In this document: positions 1 to 8,420 of the stretch, piece after piece
Numbering within the stretch: the stretch's first letter is position 1
Layout of the letters: the number at the start of each line of letters is the position of its first letter
NCBI GenBank assembly: GCA_958295785.1
Contig: OY282377.1
Coordinates: forward strand, 1,502,394 to 1,566,393
Reading direction: 5' to 3'
DNA from: an uncultured Latescibacterota bacterium
Lineage (GTDB): Bacteria; Latescibacterota; UBA2968
Length of the DNA: 64,000 bases
Made by a program: the position numbers and the translations under genes
Notes under the pieces: generated by a model
What the model was told of the DNA's origin: nothing
Databases searched by the model: none
Seen by the model: the letters and a program-made list of their open reading frames with translations, nothing else

Positions 1-2
1 AT

Positions 3-170
3 GGCAGCGGGTTGGGGGTGTACCGGTGGGTCGTTGAGCGGACGCTGGCCTGGCTCCGGCAGTTTGGCAGCCTGCGGGTGCGCGACGAACGCAGAGCGGA
101 CATCCATGAGGCGTTCCTCTCCATCGGCTGTTCACGCATCTGTTTCAGACGCTTGATTTCTTTATGTTAG
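3..170 (+). pseudogene. IS5-family transposase, C-terminal end (partial at window edge)
   Basis: The open frame enters from the left edge and encodes the last 55 residues of a DDE transposase of the IS5 family. The visible motif YRWVVERTLAWLRQFGSLRV followed by RDERRADIHEAF is the family's conserved C-terminal region around the catalytic Glu (VVERT). The stop TAG overlaps the right terminal repeat of the element (165-180, TGTTAGGGCTTCTAAG). Whether the rest is intact lies outside the window. The tail and terminal repeat match the right halves of the four 111-bp miniature elements described below, so this is the likely parent or a close relative. Confidence 0.8.
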
Positions 171-180
171 GGCTTCTAAG

Positions 181-530
181 TCTTTTCGCTGGCTTATTGG
201 CCTCATGTTTATCGCATGGGTTTCAACGATTACCACGATCTTGCTGAATGTCGATTGACCACCCGCCAAAAAGCCATCCACAGATGGGAACCGGGGCCGA
301 ATTTGACCCCGGTCTTCTTTGTGTTAAAAAGGCGGATCGCGGATGAAACAGATTGCGCGGATTGCACGGATGAAAGGCGAAAGGCAAAAGCAACCCCAGA
401 AGAACGCAGATGAACGCGGATTGGAGTTTGCAGGTAGAGCGGAGGATGTAGCAGGTGGGAAGGCCGTAGCGAGGTAATCCGCGTCATCCTTTAATCCGTT
501 TAATCCGCGATTCAGACAAAGGAGACAGCC
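181..530. other. Intergenic stretch with short dispersed repeats
   Basis: No convincing gene is seen. The stretch holds a G+C hairpin (ACCGGGG at 290-296 pairing with CCCCGGT at 307-313) and repeated phrases built on GCGGATGAAAC, GATTGCGCGGATTG and ATCCGCG (about 330-385 and 480-515). The same phrases recur near 6690, 32660 and 39790. A clear Shine-Dalgarno sequence (AAAGGAGA) for the next gene lies at about 519-526. Confidence 0.6.
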
Positions 531-3500
531 ATGAACCGTTGCACCATCCCAACCAAACTGACCCCCTGCATTTTCGCGTTGCTCTGCCTCGCGTCTATCG
601 CACAGGCTTCTTCGCCACCCGCAGAGGACAATGTGCATTTTTGCCAAGTTCTCGATTACGAAGACATGCGCGCACGCGATAGCCTCTACGCCGCACGCAA
701 GCAGGCGTTTAATCTGAACGTTGGCGAACCTCGCACGGTGCGGATGATCTACTTCTTGCCCAATGACCGGCCGTTTCGCCAAGAAGTGGTCGATTCGATG
801 AAAACGAAGATCCGTCAGGTTCAGACTTTTTTCCGCGATCAGATGCGCGCAAATGGATACGGGGACATGACCTTCCGCTTTGAAACCGACGCAGGGGGCA
901 ACCCGATGGTTCATCGCGTAGATGGTCAATACTCCGATAGCCACTATCTTGACGACACAGTTGGCACTGTACGTGACGAGGTTGAACAGGCGTTTGATCT
1001 CTCGGCGAACGTCTATCTCATCGTCTTTGACAATAGTATAGATGCAATTGGTTTTAGTGATGGAACTCAGGCGGGTGGATTTGCTTATTCGGGGGGAAGA
1101 AATAGCGGTCATGCGTATGTTCCAGGCGGATTTAGCTTTTTTATAGCCGCGCATGAACTTGGACATACCTTTGACTTGGGTCACGATTGGAGGGATCGGA
1201 GGTATATCATGTCGTATGGCGGGGCAGATAAAGAACGAGCACGGTTATCAGCGTGTGCTGCCGAGTTTTTGGCCGTGCATCCCTACTTCAATCCGGATAT
1301 TCCAGATGAAGAGACACCGCCACCAACCCTCGAGCGCATTTCATCGCTTTCATATCCGCCAGGATCAACAAGTGTCCCTGTCCAACTCAAAGTCCATGAT
1401 CCTGATGGGCTTCATCAAGTGTGGTTATGGGTTGGAGGGGGATTAAAGATGTGCCAGGGATTAAACGGCGAACAAGATGCCATCGTTCAATTCGATTATG
1501 ATGGCGTTATTCCATCTGTTGAAGACCCTTATGGCTCGGGCACAAGCCTTTCTAATCCTCCTGTGCATAATCTTTATATCCGTGTAGTTGATACTGGCGG
1601 AAATGTTAGTTCATGGGTGGATGGAGATTTTCCCCTGTGGAACACTGAAAATGAACGCAATATTATCGCCACGCTTGAGGGGCATACGAGTGATGTCGGT
1701 TCAGTTTCGTTTTCGCCCGATGGTTCAACGCTTGCATCTGGGTCAAGAGATAACACGGTCAAGTTGTGGGATGTGGCAACGAGACAAAACATCGCCACGC
1801 TTGAGGGGCATACGAGTGAGGTCTGGTCAGTTTCGTTTTCGCCCGATGGTTCAACGCTTGCATCTGGGTCTCATGATAACACGGTCAAGCTGTGGGATGT
1901 GGCAACGAGACAGAACATCGCCACGCTCACGGGGCATAGGAATAATGTCATTTCAGTTTCGTTTTCGCCCGATGGTTCAACGCTTGCATCTGGGGGGGGA
2001 TGGGGGGATAACACGGTCAAGTTGTGGGATGTGGCAACGAGACAAAACATCGCCACGCTTGAGGCGACGAGTCCGTTCGGTTCAGTATCGTTTTCGCCCG
2101 ATGGTTCAACGCTTGCATCTGGGTCTCATGATAACACGGTCAAGCTGTGGGATGTGGCAACGAGACAAAACATCGCCACGCTTGAAGGGCATAGGAATTA
2201 TGTCAATTCAGTTTCGTTTTCGCCCGATGGTTCAACGCTCGCTTCAGGGTCAAGTGATCGCACGGTCAAGCTGTGGGATGTGGCAACGAGACAGAACATC
2301 GCCACGCTTGAAGGGCATACGTATTGGGTCACTTCAGTTTCGTTTTCGCCCGATGGCAGCACCCTCGCATCAGGGTCATGGGATAAAACGATCAAGCTGT
2401 GGGATATGGCGACAAGGCGCAATATTGAGACCCTTTACGGTAAGGGTGAGATCACTTCCCTGGCATTTTCACCCGACGGGAATATTCTCGCATCCGGATC
2501 ATGGAAAACCTCCAATGACAATGCCCAGGTGGTACTGTGGGATATGCAGGCAATCCTGCAATCGCAACCTCAAGCCTTGGTGAAAATCTCAGGCGATAAC
2601 CAGCAAGGCGTGTCAGGTGAAGCACTGACGAATCCGTTTGTCGTTGAAGTGCGAAATAAAAACGGGGTTGGGCTCGCTGGTTTTCCGGTTAGATTTACCG
2701 TCACCGCAGGCGATGGAAAACTCAGCGGGCGGTTCAGTGGTGAGAACGCAACAACCGATGCCAATGGCAGGGCGCAAAGCACATTGACGCTTGGAGACTA
2801 TTCGGGCACAAACACTGTTGAGGCGGCATCTGTCGCTGGCCTTAAGGTGGCCTTCAGTGCCGTGGGGGTTGGAACGCCTACGCCGCCGATTGGGAGCGAT
2901 TATCAGACATGGCATTTACCCGAAGGGGCAATCGCTCGCTTGGGAAAAGGAACAATGCGGGAAGTCGCGTTTTCGCCTGATGGTTCACTTCTCGCTGTGG
3001 CAAGTAGCTTTGGCATTTGGCTTTATGACGCGGCGACCTCTCGTGAACTCGCGCTACTCCTTGGGCATACGAGTGATGTCAATTCAGTTTCGTTTTCGCC
3101 CGATGGCAGAATCCTCGCATCAGGGTCTTATGATCACACGGTCAAGTTGTGGGATGTGGCAACGAGACGGAACATCGCCACGCTCGAGGCGCATAGGGGT
3201 AGTGTCGGTTCAGTTTCGTTTTCGCCCGATGGTTCAACGCTTGCATCTGGGGGGGGATGGGGGGATAACACGGTCAAGTTGTGGGATGTGGCAACGAGAC
3301 AAAACATCGCCACGCTTACAGGGCATACGAGTGAGGTCAATTCAGTTTCGTTTTCGCCCGATGGTTCAACGCTTGCATCTGGGTCTTATGATCACACGGT
3401 CAAGTTGTGGGATGTGGCAACGAGACGGAACATCGCTACGCTTGAGGGGCATACGAGTGAGGTCAATTCAGTTTCGTTTTCGCCCGATGGTTCAACGCTT

Positions 3501-5315
3501 GCATCTGGGTCATCGGATAACACGGTCAAGTTGTGGGATGTGGCAACGAGACGGAACATCGCCACGCTTGAGGGGCATAGGAATAATGTCACTTCAGTTT
3601 CGTTTTCGCCCGATGGTAGCACCCTCGCATCTGGGTCATGGGATTACGCGGTCAAGTTGTGGGATGTGGCAACGAGACGGAACATCGCCACGCTTGAGGG
3701 GCGTTCGCTTGGGGTCATTTCAGTTTCGTTTTCGCCCGATGGTTCAACGCTTGCATCAGGGTCATGGGATAACACGGTCAAACTGTGGGATGTGGCAACG
3801 AAGAGCTGGAACTTCTTTACACATACAGGGGTCGTCGAAAAAGTTTCGTTTTCGCCCGATGGTAGCACCCTCGCATCAGGGTCTTATGATGGCATCAAGT
3901 TGTGGGATGTGGCAACGAGACGGAACATCGCCACGCTCGAGGGGCGTTCGAGTGATGTCAATTCAGTTTCGTTTTCGCCCGATGGCAGCACCCTCGCATC
4001 AGGGTCTTATGATGGCAGGGTCAAGTTGTGGGATGTGGCAACGAGACAAAACATCGCCACGCTTGAGGGGCATTCGCTTTGGGTCATTTCAGTTTCGTTT
4101 TCGCCCGATGGCAGCACCCTCGCATCAGGGTCAAGAGATAACACGGTCAAGTTGTGGGATGTGGCAACGAGACAAAACATCGCCACGCTTGAGGGGCATA
4201 GGAATTATGTCTATTCAGTTTCGTTTTCGCCCGATGGTTCAACGCTCGCATCAGGGTCAAGTGATCGCACGGTCAAGTTGTGGGATGTGGCAACGAGACG
4301 GAACATCGCCACGCTTGAAGGGCATACGAGTGCTGTCAGTTCAGTTTCGTTTTCGCCCGATGGCAGCACCCTCGCATCAGGGTCATGGGATCACACGGTC
4401 AAGTTGTGGAATGTGGCAACGAGACAAAACATCGCCACGCTCAGGGGGCATAGGGGTTGGGTCGAATCAGTTTCGTTTTCGCCCGATGGTAGCACCCTCG
4501 CATCAGGGTCATGGGATTACGCGGTCAAGTTGTGGGATGTGGCAACGAGACGGAACATCGCCACGCTCAGGGGGCATAGGGGTATTGTCATTTCAGTTTC
4601 GTTTTCGCCCGATGGCAGCACCCTCGCATCAGGGGCAAGAGATAACACGGTTCTGCTGTGGGATATGTCGCCGTATATCACGCCGCTCACCTCCTTTTCA
4701 CTTTCTCTGGATGGAGATGGCGCAGCGGGCGATCAAGCGGTGACAACGCTCGATGTTTCGCCCGGGCCGGTTGCGACCATTCAGGTCTTTGGCAAAGGGA
4801 TTCGGCAGGCCACCGGCATTTCTGCGCGTTTTGAATACGATTCAGCGCAGGTGGCTTACGAGGGCTTTGACGCGGGCGGTCTTTTGCCCAATGTACAGGT
4901 GCTTGCCGTGTCTTCAACAAATCCAACGGCTGTCGAGATCGATCTCGTCTCTTTTGGCGGACAAGCCACAGCCGATAGGGGCCTGGTGGGCAATGTTCGC
5001 TTTCGCAGAATGAGCGCGTTTTCCGGCACAACGCTTCGGTTGGTGCGCGCCGAACTCGGCCGAGGAACGCAACGCGAGCGCGTGATGTTTGCCAATACCC
5101 ACATCACCTTACAACCCGCGGCCGCGGCACTGACGCCCGACTTCAATGGCGATGGCAGAGTTGATTCTGCCGACTTTGTGTTGTTCACCGCGCAATACGG
5201 ATTGCGTCAAGGCGACCCGGGATACGATGCGTGGTACGATCTGGATGGCGATGGCACCATTGGCTTCGGCGATTTCCTGATGTTCGGCAGTGCCTTTGGT
5301 CGGGAAGGGTCATAG
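531..5315 (+). CDS. Secreted metzincin-like / WD40-repeat mosaic protein with Big-1, cohesin-like and dockerin-like domains
   Basis: The product has 1594 residues. Residues 1-27 form a signal peptide. Residues about 60-260 resemble a zinc metalloprotease of the metzincin type: AHELGHTFDLGH (about 207-218) fits HExxHxxxxxH, although the usual Gly is Asp, and YIMSYG follows as a candidate Met-turn. Seven WD40 repeats follow (about 378-671), then a Big-1 (bacterial Ig-like) domain (about 681-780, SGEALTNPFVVEVRNKNGVG), 14 more WD40 repeats (about 792-1380), a cohesin-like domain (about 1386-1527), and two dockerin/EF-hand-type calcium loops (DFNGDGRVDSADF and DLDGDGTIGFGDF). The start is supported by AAAGGAGA eight bases upstream. 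It probably works outside the cell, as a scaffold or protease; its substrate is unknown. No terminator follows directly; a hairpin lies 480 bp downstream. Confidence 0.85.
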   Translation: MNRCTIPTKLTPCIFALLCLASIAQASSPPAEDNVHFCQVLDYEDMRARDSLYAARKQAFNLNVGEPRTVRMIYFLPNDRPFRQEVVDSMKTKIRQVQTFFRDQMRANGYGDMTFRFETDAGGNPMVHRVDGQYSDSHYLDDTVGTVRDEVEQAFDLSANVYLIVFDNSIDAIGFSDGTQAGGFAYSGGRNSGHAYVPGGFSFFIAAHELGHTFDLGHDWRDRRYIMSYGGADKERARLSACAAEFLAVHPYFNPDIPDEETPPPTLERISSLSYPPGSTSVPVQLKVHDPDGLHQVWLWVGGGLKMCQGLNGEQDAIVQFDYDGVIPSVEDPYGSGTSLSNPPVHNLYIRVVDTGGNVSSWVDGDFPLWNTENERNIIATLEGHTSDVGSVSFSPDGSTLASGSRDNTVKLWDVATRQNIATLEGHTSEVWSVSFSPDGSTLASGSHDNTVKLWDVATRQNIATLTGHRNNVISVSFSPDGSTLASGGGWGDNTVKLWDVATRQNIATLEATSPFGSVSFSPDGSTLASGSHDNTVKLWDVATRQNIATLEGHRNYVNSVSFSPDGSTLASGSSDRTVKLWDVATRQNIATLEGHTYWVTSVSFSPDGSTLASGSWDKTIKLWDMATRRNIETLYGKGEITSLAFSPDGNILASGSWKTSNDNAQVVLWDMQAILQSQPQALVKISGDNQQGVSGEALTNPFVVEVRNKNGVGLAGFPVRFTVTAGDGKLSGRFSGENATTDANGRAQSTLTLGDYSGTNTVEAASVAGLKVAFSAVGVGTPTPPIGSDYQTWHLPEGAIARLGKGTMREVAFSPDGSLLAVASSFGIWLYDAATSRELALLLGHTSDVNSVSFSPDGRILASGSYDHTVKLWDVATRRNIATLEAHRGSVGSVSFSPDGSTLASGGGWGDNTVKLWDVATRQNIATLTGHTSEVNSVSFSPDGSTLASGSYDHTVKLWDVATRRNIATLEGHTSEVNSVSFSPDGSTLASGSSDNTVKLWDVATRRNIATLEGHRNNVTSVSFSPDGSTLASGSWDYAVKLWDVATRRNIATLEGRSLGVISVSFSPDGSTLASGSWDNTVKLWDVATKSWNFFTHTGVVEKVSFSPDGSTLASGSYDGIKLWDVATRRNIATLEGRSSDVNSVSFSPDGSTLASGSYDGRVKLWDVATRQNIATLEGHSLWVISVSFSPDGSTLASGSRDNTVKLWDVATRQNIATLEGHRNYVYSVSFSPDGSTLASGSSDRTVKLWDVATRRNIATLEGHTSAVSSVSFSPDGSTLASGSWDHTVKLWNVATRQNIATLRGHRGWVESVSFSPDGSTLASGSWDYAVKLWDVATRRNIATLRGHRGIVISVSFSPDGSTLASGARDNTVLLWDMSPYITPLTSFSLSLDGDGAAGDQAVTTLDVSPGPVATIQVFGKGIRQATGISARFEYDSAQVAYEGFDAGGLLPNVQVLAVSSTNPTAVEIDLVSFGGQATADRGLVGNVRFRRMSAFSGTTLRLVRAELGRGTQRERVMFANTHITLQPAAAALTPDFNGDGRVDSADFVLFTAQYGLRQGDPGYDAWYDLDGDGTIGFGDFLMFGSAFGREGS
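1660..4665 (+). repeat. Near-identical 126-bp tandem coding repeats (WD40), blocks of 7 and 14
   Basis: The WD40 modules of the preceding gene are 42 residues (126 bp) each, and large parts are identical at nucleotide level, for example the core SVSFSPDGSTLASGS and the linker KLWDVATRQN. Block 1 (about 1660-2545) has 7 units, the last one diverged. Block 2 (about 2908-4670) has 14, the first diverged. Two units carry the same GGGWGDNTV insertion (about 1990 and 3250), which points to unit copying between blocks. Low divergence implies recent expansion or gene conversion. Confidence 0.9.
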
Positions 5316-5394
5316 CCGCGCCACCGGACACGCGATAGCCTCTACGCCGCACGCCATAAAAAGCGGTTTGTTGACGCTCTTTTGGCGTTGAATA

Positions 5395-5662
5395 TATTGT
5401 TTTGAAGCACTCTGCGCTGGTGGTCAAAAAAGCTGGCACAGCGCAAATCGCTTTTGTAGTAGTACGCCATGCGTTGGCCTGCAAGGTGGGTTGCAAGAGG
5501 GAGGTGGGTTGCGAGACGGCCTTGCGCGCTGTGCGTGATGGCTTTATCGGAGGGTCTTTTGGGATGGCATTTTTGCAATGGCTTCTCTGAATGATTGGGT
5601 AACGTCAAGGGAGATCGCTTGCTGGCAACATATCGCATCACATGAGGCCAAGTGAAAATTAA
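5395..5662 (+). repeat. Copy 1 (5'-truncated) of a ~460-bp dispersed element
   Basis: From GCTGGCACAGCGCAAATCGC to the ATATCGCATCACAT motif this segment closely matches two longer copies at 53788-54242 and 57214-57684. It lacks about the first 150-200 bp. There is no coding potential of its own; open frames across it are not conserved between copies. Confidence 0.8.
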
Positions 5663-5679
5663 GATGCGAGTATAGAACC

Positions 5680-5707
5680 GTAGGGCGATGCCCCTGTGCT
5701 CGCCCGA
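5680..5707 (+). repeat. GTAGGGGCG-type short palindromic repeat
   Basis: A member of a short dispersed family whose core is GGGGCGATGCCCC (here GGGCGATGCCCC) followed by TGTGCTCGCCCG. The core can fold on itself. Confidence 0.7.
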
Positions 5708-5794
5708 AGGTGAGAGGCTGACGAGATGAATCGGGCGTTGGTGCCGGATGGGTGCGAACACTTTGCCGTGTATTTGGAAGCAAAAAACAAAGCA

Positions 5795-5829
5795 AAAACG
5801 GGCTGCGAGATTTTTTCACAGCCCGTTTT
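5795..5829 (+). terminator. Rho-independent-type hairpin
   Basis: AAAACGGGCTG (5795-5805) pairs perfectly with CAGCCCGTTTT (5819-5829), loop of 13. It is followed by ATTTTG on the plus strand and flanked by a T run on the minus strand, so it could act in both directions. It sits 480 bp past the WD40 gene with no obvious partner gene. Confidence 0.55.
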
Positions 5830-6179
5830 ATTTTGCCCACTGGCGCCAGGTGTTTGAAGACAATAGAAAATACAATTACGACCTCTAAAGCCCGTCTTAT
5901 ATGGCTTGACGCTTATCCCCCCTTTGGTTATTCTATCTGTAACGCTATCAAAGCATGAGCGGCCGTTGTGGCAGTTGGGTGAAGAAGAAGTGAAAAATTG
6001 GAAAAAATCGGGTGATGAACCCCCCTTTGGTGTGTGGATCGGTTTGTGAGTGGGTTGTGGGCGTGAGTTGGGAGTAGGAGGGGTCGCTTTGTTGTGGAAG
6101 AAGAGAAACAAGCGCGTGCATGGGCATGGCCTGCGCGCATTGCAGATACGCCTGAGAATAGAGCGCGGGCTGTTCTTAG
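5830..6179. other. Gene-free stretch
   Basis: I see no gene here. Short open frames have no recognisable product or ribosome site. CCCCCCTTTGGT occurs twice (about 5920 and 6021). Confidence 0.5.
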
Positions 6180-6290
6180 AGTCCCTAACAGAAAGCGTTG
6201 CCATGGATTTGTGAGAGGCCGCCTTTGAGGCGTACCTGCGGGTGTTCACTCCTCTGTTTCAGACGCTTGATTTTTTTATGTTAGGGCTTC
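6180..6290 (+). mobile_element. 111-bp IS5-derived miniature element, copy A
   Basis: Left end AGTCCCTAACA and right end TGTTAGGGCTTC form an imperfect inverted repeat (CCCTAACA shared). The right half, GTTTCAGACGCTTGATT onward, matches the tail of the IS5-family element at the window's left edge. It is flanked by TTAG (6176-6179) and TAAG (6291-6294). There is no coding capacity, so it must move in trans. Confidence 0.8.
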
Positions 6291-6548
6291 TAAGAGGAGG
6301 ACGCCATGCCCCATTGCTCGTATTCCATGCGCTAGGACAAAAGACGATAGACTATCGCTTTCAACAAAATTTTTGGAGCAGACAGAGCGATTGTCGGGAT
6401 GGCTTCCTTCTATATACTAGTGAAAAAACGACCGAAAAATCGAAAATATACAGACTTTACTGCTTTTTTTTTTCTGACAGGCCCCTCCCGATCCTGCCCG
6501 TCAGAAAATCCAAAACGCAATGAATCTGACATCTACCATGCTATTTAG
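6291..6548. other. Spacer between two miniature elements
   Basis: A/T-richer spacer with no gene recognised. GAAAAAACGACCGAAAAATC and a poly-T tract (6463-6471) are present. Confidence 0.5.
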
Positions 6549-6659
6549 AGTCCCTAACAAAAAGCGTTGCCATGGCTTTGTGAGAGGCCGCCTTTGAGGC
6601 GTACCTGCGGGTGTTCACTCCTCTGTTTCAGACGCTTGATTTCTTTTTGTCAGGGCTTC
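6549..6659 (+). mobile_element. 111-bp IS5-derived miniature element, copy B
   Basis: Exactly the same length as copies A, C and D, with the same ends. It is flanked on both sides by TTAG (6545-6548 and 6660-6663), which is the best example of a 4-bp target duplication in the family. The right end has drifted (TGTCAGGGCTTC). Confidence 0.82.
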
Positions 6660-7008
6660 TTAGTATTACGCATAAGAACGCAGATGAAAGTCTGATCGCG
6701 GATGAAACGGATTGCGTGGATGAAAGGCAGGTTGGGGCGATGCCCCGTGCCCGGTCAAAGAGACGAGATGAAAGTTTAGCCACAAAAGGCACGAGCGGGG
6801 TACAACTGGCGACAGCCCGTTCAAAGGCACAAAAGGCGAATGTGTGTAGGGGCGATGCCCCCGTGCTCGCCCAAAGATACAAAAAGCAGTGGTCAGTCCC
6901 CCGTCCATCCACCACAAAAATCGAGACGTGAAAATGTAGGAGCGCGTTCCCCTTGATGGCGTCAGGCAAGGGCAGTTGTGTGTCCGTCAAAAAAGGCGAG
7001 GAGAAATC
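6660..7008. other. Intergenic stretch with two repeat-family members
   Basis: No gene is seen. It carries a GCGGATGAAACGGATTG phrase (about 6700), a degenerate palindrome (GGGGCGATGCCCC, 6734-6746), a GAGCGGGGTACAACTG phrase shared with about 53948 and (inverted) about 39860, and a good palindrome at 6846-6872. Confidence 0.6.
6846..6872 (+). repeat. GTAGGGGCG-type short palindromic repeat
   Basis: A consensus member: GTAGGGGCGATGCCCC followed by CGTGCTCGCCC. It lies between the miniature elements and the kinase gene. Confidence 0.8.
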
Positions 7009-8001
7009 ATGCGTCAATACGATGTGTATGGGTTGGGCAACGCGCTGGTGGACATTCAGTATCGGGTCGCGCCATCGTTTTTTGAGGCGATGGGGATCGA
7101 CAAGGGGGTGATGACGCTGATTGGCGAAGCCCGCCAGCGCGCGTTGATCCAGGCGTTGGGCGGCCGGGAAATGGCGCGGTCGTCGGGCGGTTCAGCGGCC
7201 AATGCGATGATCGCGTTGGTCAATTGCGGGGGAAAGGGGTATTGCGGATGCAAGGTAGCAAAAGATGCGGATGGCGATTTTTATCTGCGCGATCTGCGCG
7301 CTGCGGGCGTGGCGTCCAATCCGTCCAATCGCGGGGAGGGGATTACGGGCAAGTGTTTGGTGATGATTACAGCGGATGCGGATCGCACGATGAATACATT
7401 TTTGGGAATTACGAGCACGTTTGGCCCCGATCAGGTTGAGGAATCGGTGATCGCCGCCAGCCAATTCATTTACATCGAAGGCTATTTGGTCGCAACCGAA
7501 GATGGTTTTGAAGCGGCGCGGGTGGCGCAACAGGTCGCACAAGAGCGCGGCACAAAGGTCGCGCTGACCCTGAGCGATCCGTCTGTTGTGGCGGCGTTTA
7601 AGGATCGAATGGTCGCGTTGGTCGATGCGGGGGTGGATATGTTGTTTTGCAATGAAGACGAGGCCGCGATGTTCGCCGATGCCGAGACCACAGAAGCGGC
7701 TTTTGAGGTGCTGAGTGGTCGGGTCGCGCGTTTGGCCCTCACGCGCGGCGCGACTGGCGCGTGGGTCTGCGATGGCAGAGATGTGTTGCACGCGCCGGGA
7801 TTTGAGGTGGAAGCCGTGGATACCAATGGCGCGGGCGATGCGTTTGCCGGCGCGTATTTGTTCGCCATCACCCACGGCTATGACGCGGCGCGGGCGGCGC
7901 GGCTTGCGACTTGTGTTTCCTCGCAGGTGGTCGCCAAATACGGCCCGCGCTTTGAACGAAAATTGAATGCGGCAGACATCGCCCACCTATTGGATTTATG
8001 A
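7009..8001 (+). CDS. PfkB-family carbohydrate/nucleoside kinase (adenosine kinase-like)
   Basis: The 330-residue product has the ribokinase/PfkB fold. The N-terminal substrate-binding signature SGGSAANAMIAL lies near residues 55-66 and the C-terminal catalytic signature DTNGAGDAFAGAYLF near 265-280; its second Asp is the expected catalytic base. These kinases transfer phosphate from ATP to sugars or nucleosides in the cytoplasm. The pattern is closest to adenosine kinase-type members, but substrate cannot be fixed from sequence alone. I chose ATG 7009 over the in-frame start 33 bases upstream because GGCGAGGAG sits just before it. It is a single-gene unit, with the tandem promoter-like array starting 15 bp after its stop. 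Confidence 0.88.
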   Translation: MRQYDVYGLGNALVDIQYRVAPSFFEAMGIDKGVMTLIGEARQRALIQALGGREMARSSGGSAANAMIALVNCGGKGYCGCKVAKDADGDFYLRDLRAAGVASNPSNRGEGITGKCLVMITADADRTMNTFLGITSTFGPDQVEESVIAASQFIYIEGYLVATEDGFEAARVAQQVAQERGTKVALTLSDPSVVAAFKDRMVALVDAGVDMLFCNEDEAAMFADAETTEAAFEVLSGRVARLALTRGATGAWVCDGRDVLHAPGFEVEAVDTNGAGDAFAGAYLFAITHGYDAARAARLATCVSSQVVAKYGPRFERKLNAADIAHLLDL

Positions 8002-8016
8002 GCGTGTTGGGGCTGG

Positions 8017-8246
8017 CGCGGACGCGATAAATATTCCTTGACAAGATCGTTTGTGCGTTATTTTTTTTCGCGGACGCGATAAATATTCCTTGACAAGATC
8101 GTTTGTGTGTTATTTTTTTTCGCGGACGCGATAAATATTCCTTAAATTTTCCTTGACAAGATCGTTTGTGCGTTATTCTTTTTCGCGGACGCGATAAATA
8201 TTCCTTAAATTTTCCTTGACAAGATCGTTTGTGCGTTATTCTTTTT
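8017..8246 (+). promoter_or_regulatory. Four tandem promoter-like direct repeats (two of 52 bp, two of 63 bp)
   Basis: Units start at 8017, 8069, 8121 and 8184. Each begins CGCGGACGCGATAAATATTCC and each carries a consensus -35 hexamer TTGACA followed 15 bp later by TATTCT or TATTTT. Units 3 and 4 have an extra 11 bp (TTAAATTTTCC) before the TTGACA. The array lies upstream of the envelope operon beginning at 8421. A further promoter-like pair (TTGCAT, 16 bp, TATTCT) lies just downstream, about 8354-8381. Confidence 0.75.
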
Positions 8247-8420
8247 CATTAGCTTAATAAACCAATTCAGATGTTTTTATTTTAGCGTTGCGATTCACAA
8301 AATTTTGAATTTCTTTTTCGCGCTCCAAAAGCATTTTGAGGAAGAAAAAAATGCTTGCATTGTACACATTCGGCATTATTCTACTCGTCCTTTTTTAATC
8401 CCAAATCCAAGGAGGTACCT
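8247..8420 (+). promoter_or_regulatory. Leader region of the envelope operon
   Basis: A 174-bp A/T-rich leader between the tandem array and the TTG start at 8421. It contains a promoter-like TTGCAT-16-TATTCT (about 8354-8381) and the strong Shine-Dalgarno GGAGG at 8411-8415, which decides the start of the next gene. Confidence 0.5.

Noticed and set aside
290-313. G+C hairpin ACCGGGG/CCCCGGT as a terminator.
   Set aside because: Only a weak pyrimidine tail follows, and no gene upstream needs it except the IS tail.
1588-4743. Long plus-strand open frames (331 and 650 codons) overlapping the WD40 gene, with repeated FRFRPM-type peptides.
   Set aside because: They are the second frame of the 126-bp tandem repeats; the WD40 frame is clearly the real one.
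8017-8246. The four tandem repeats considered as a CRISPR array.
   Set aside because: Units are contiguous without variable spacers and contain promoter hexamers; no cas gene is nearby.
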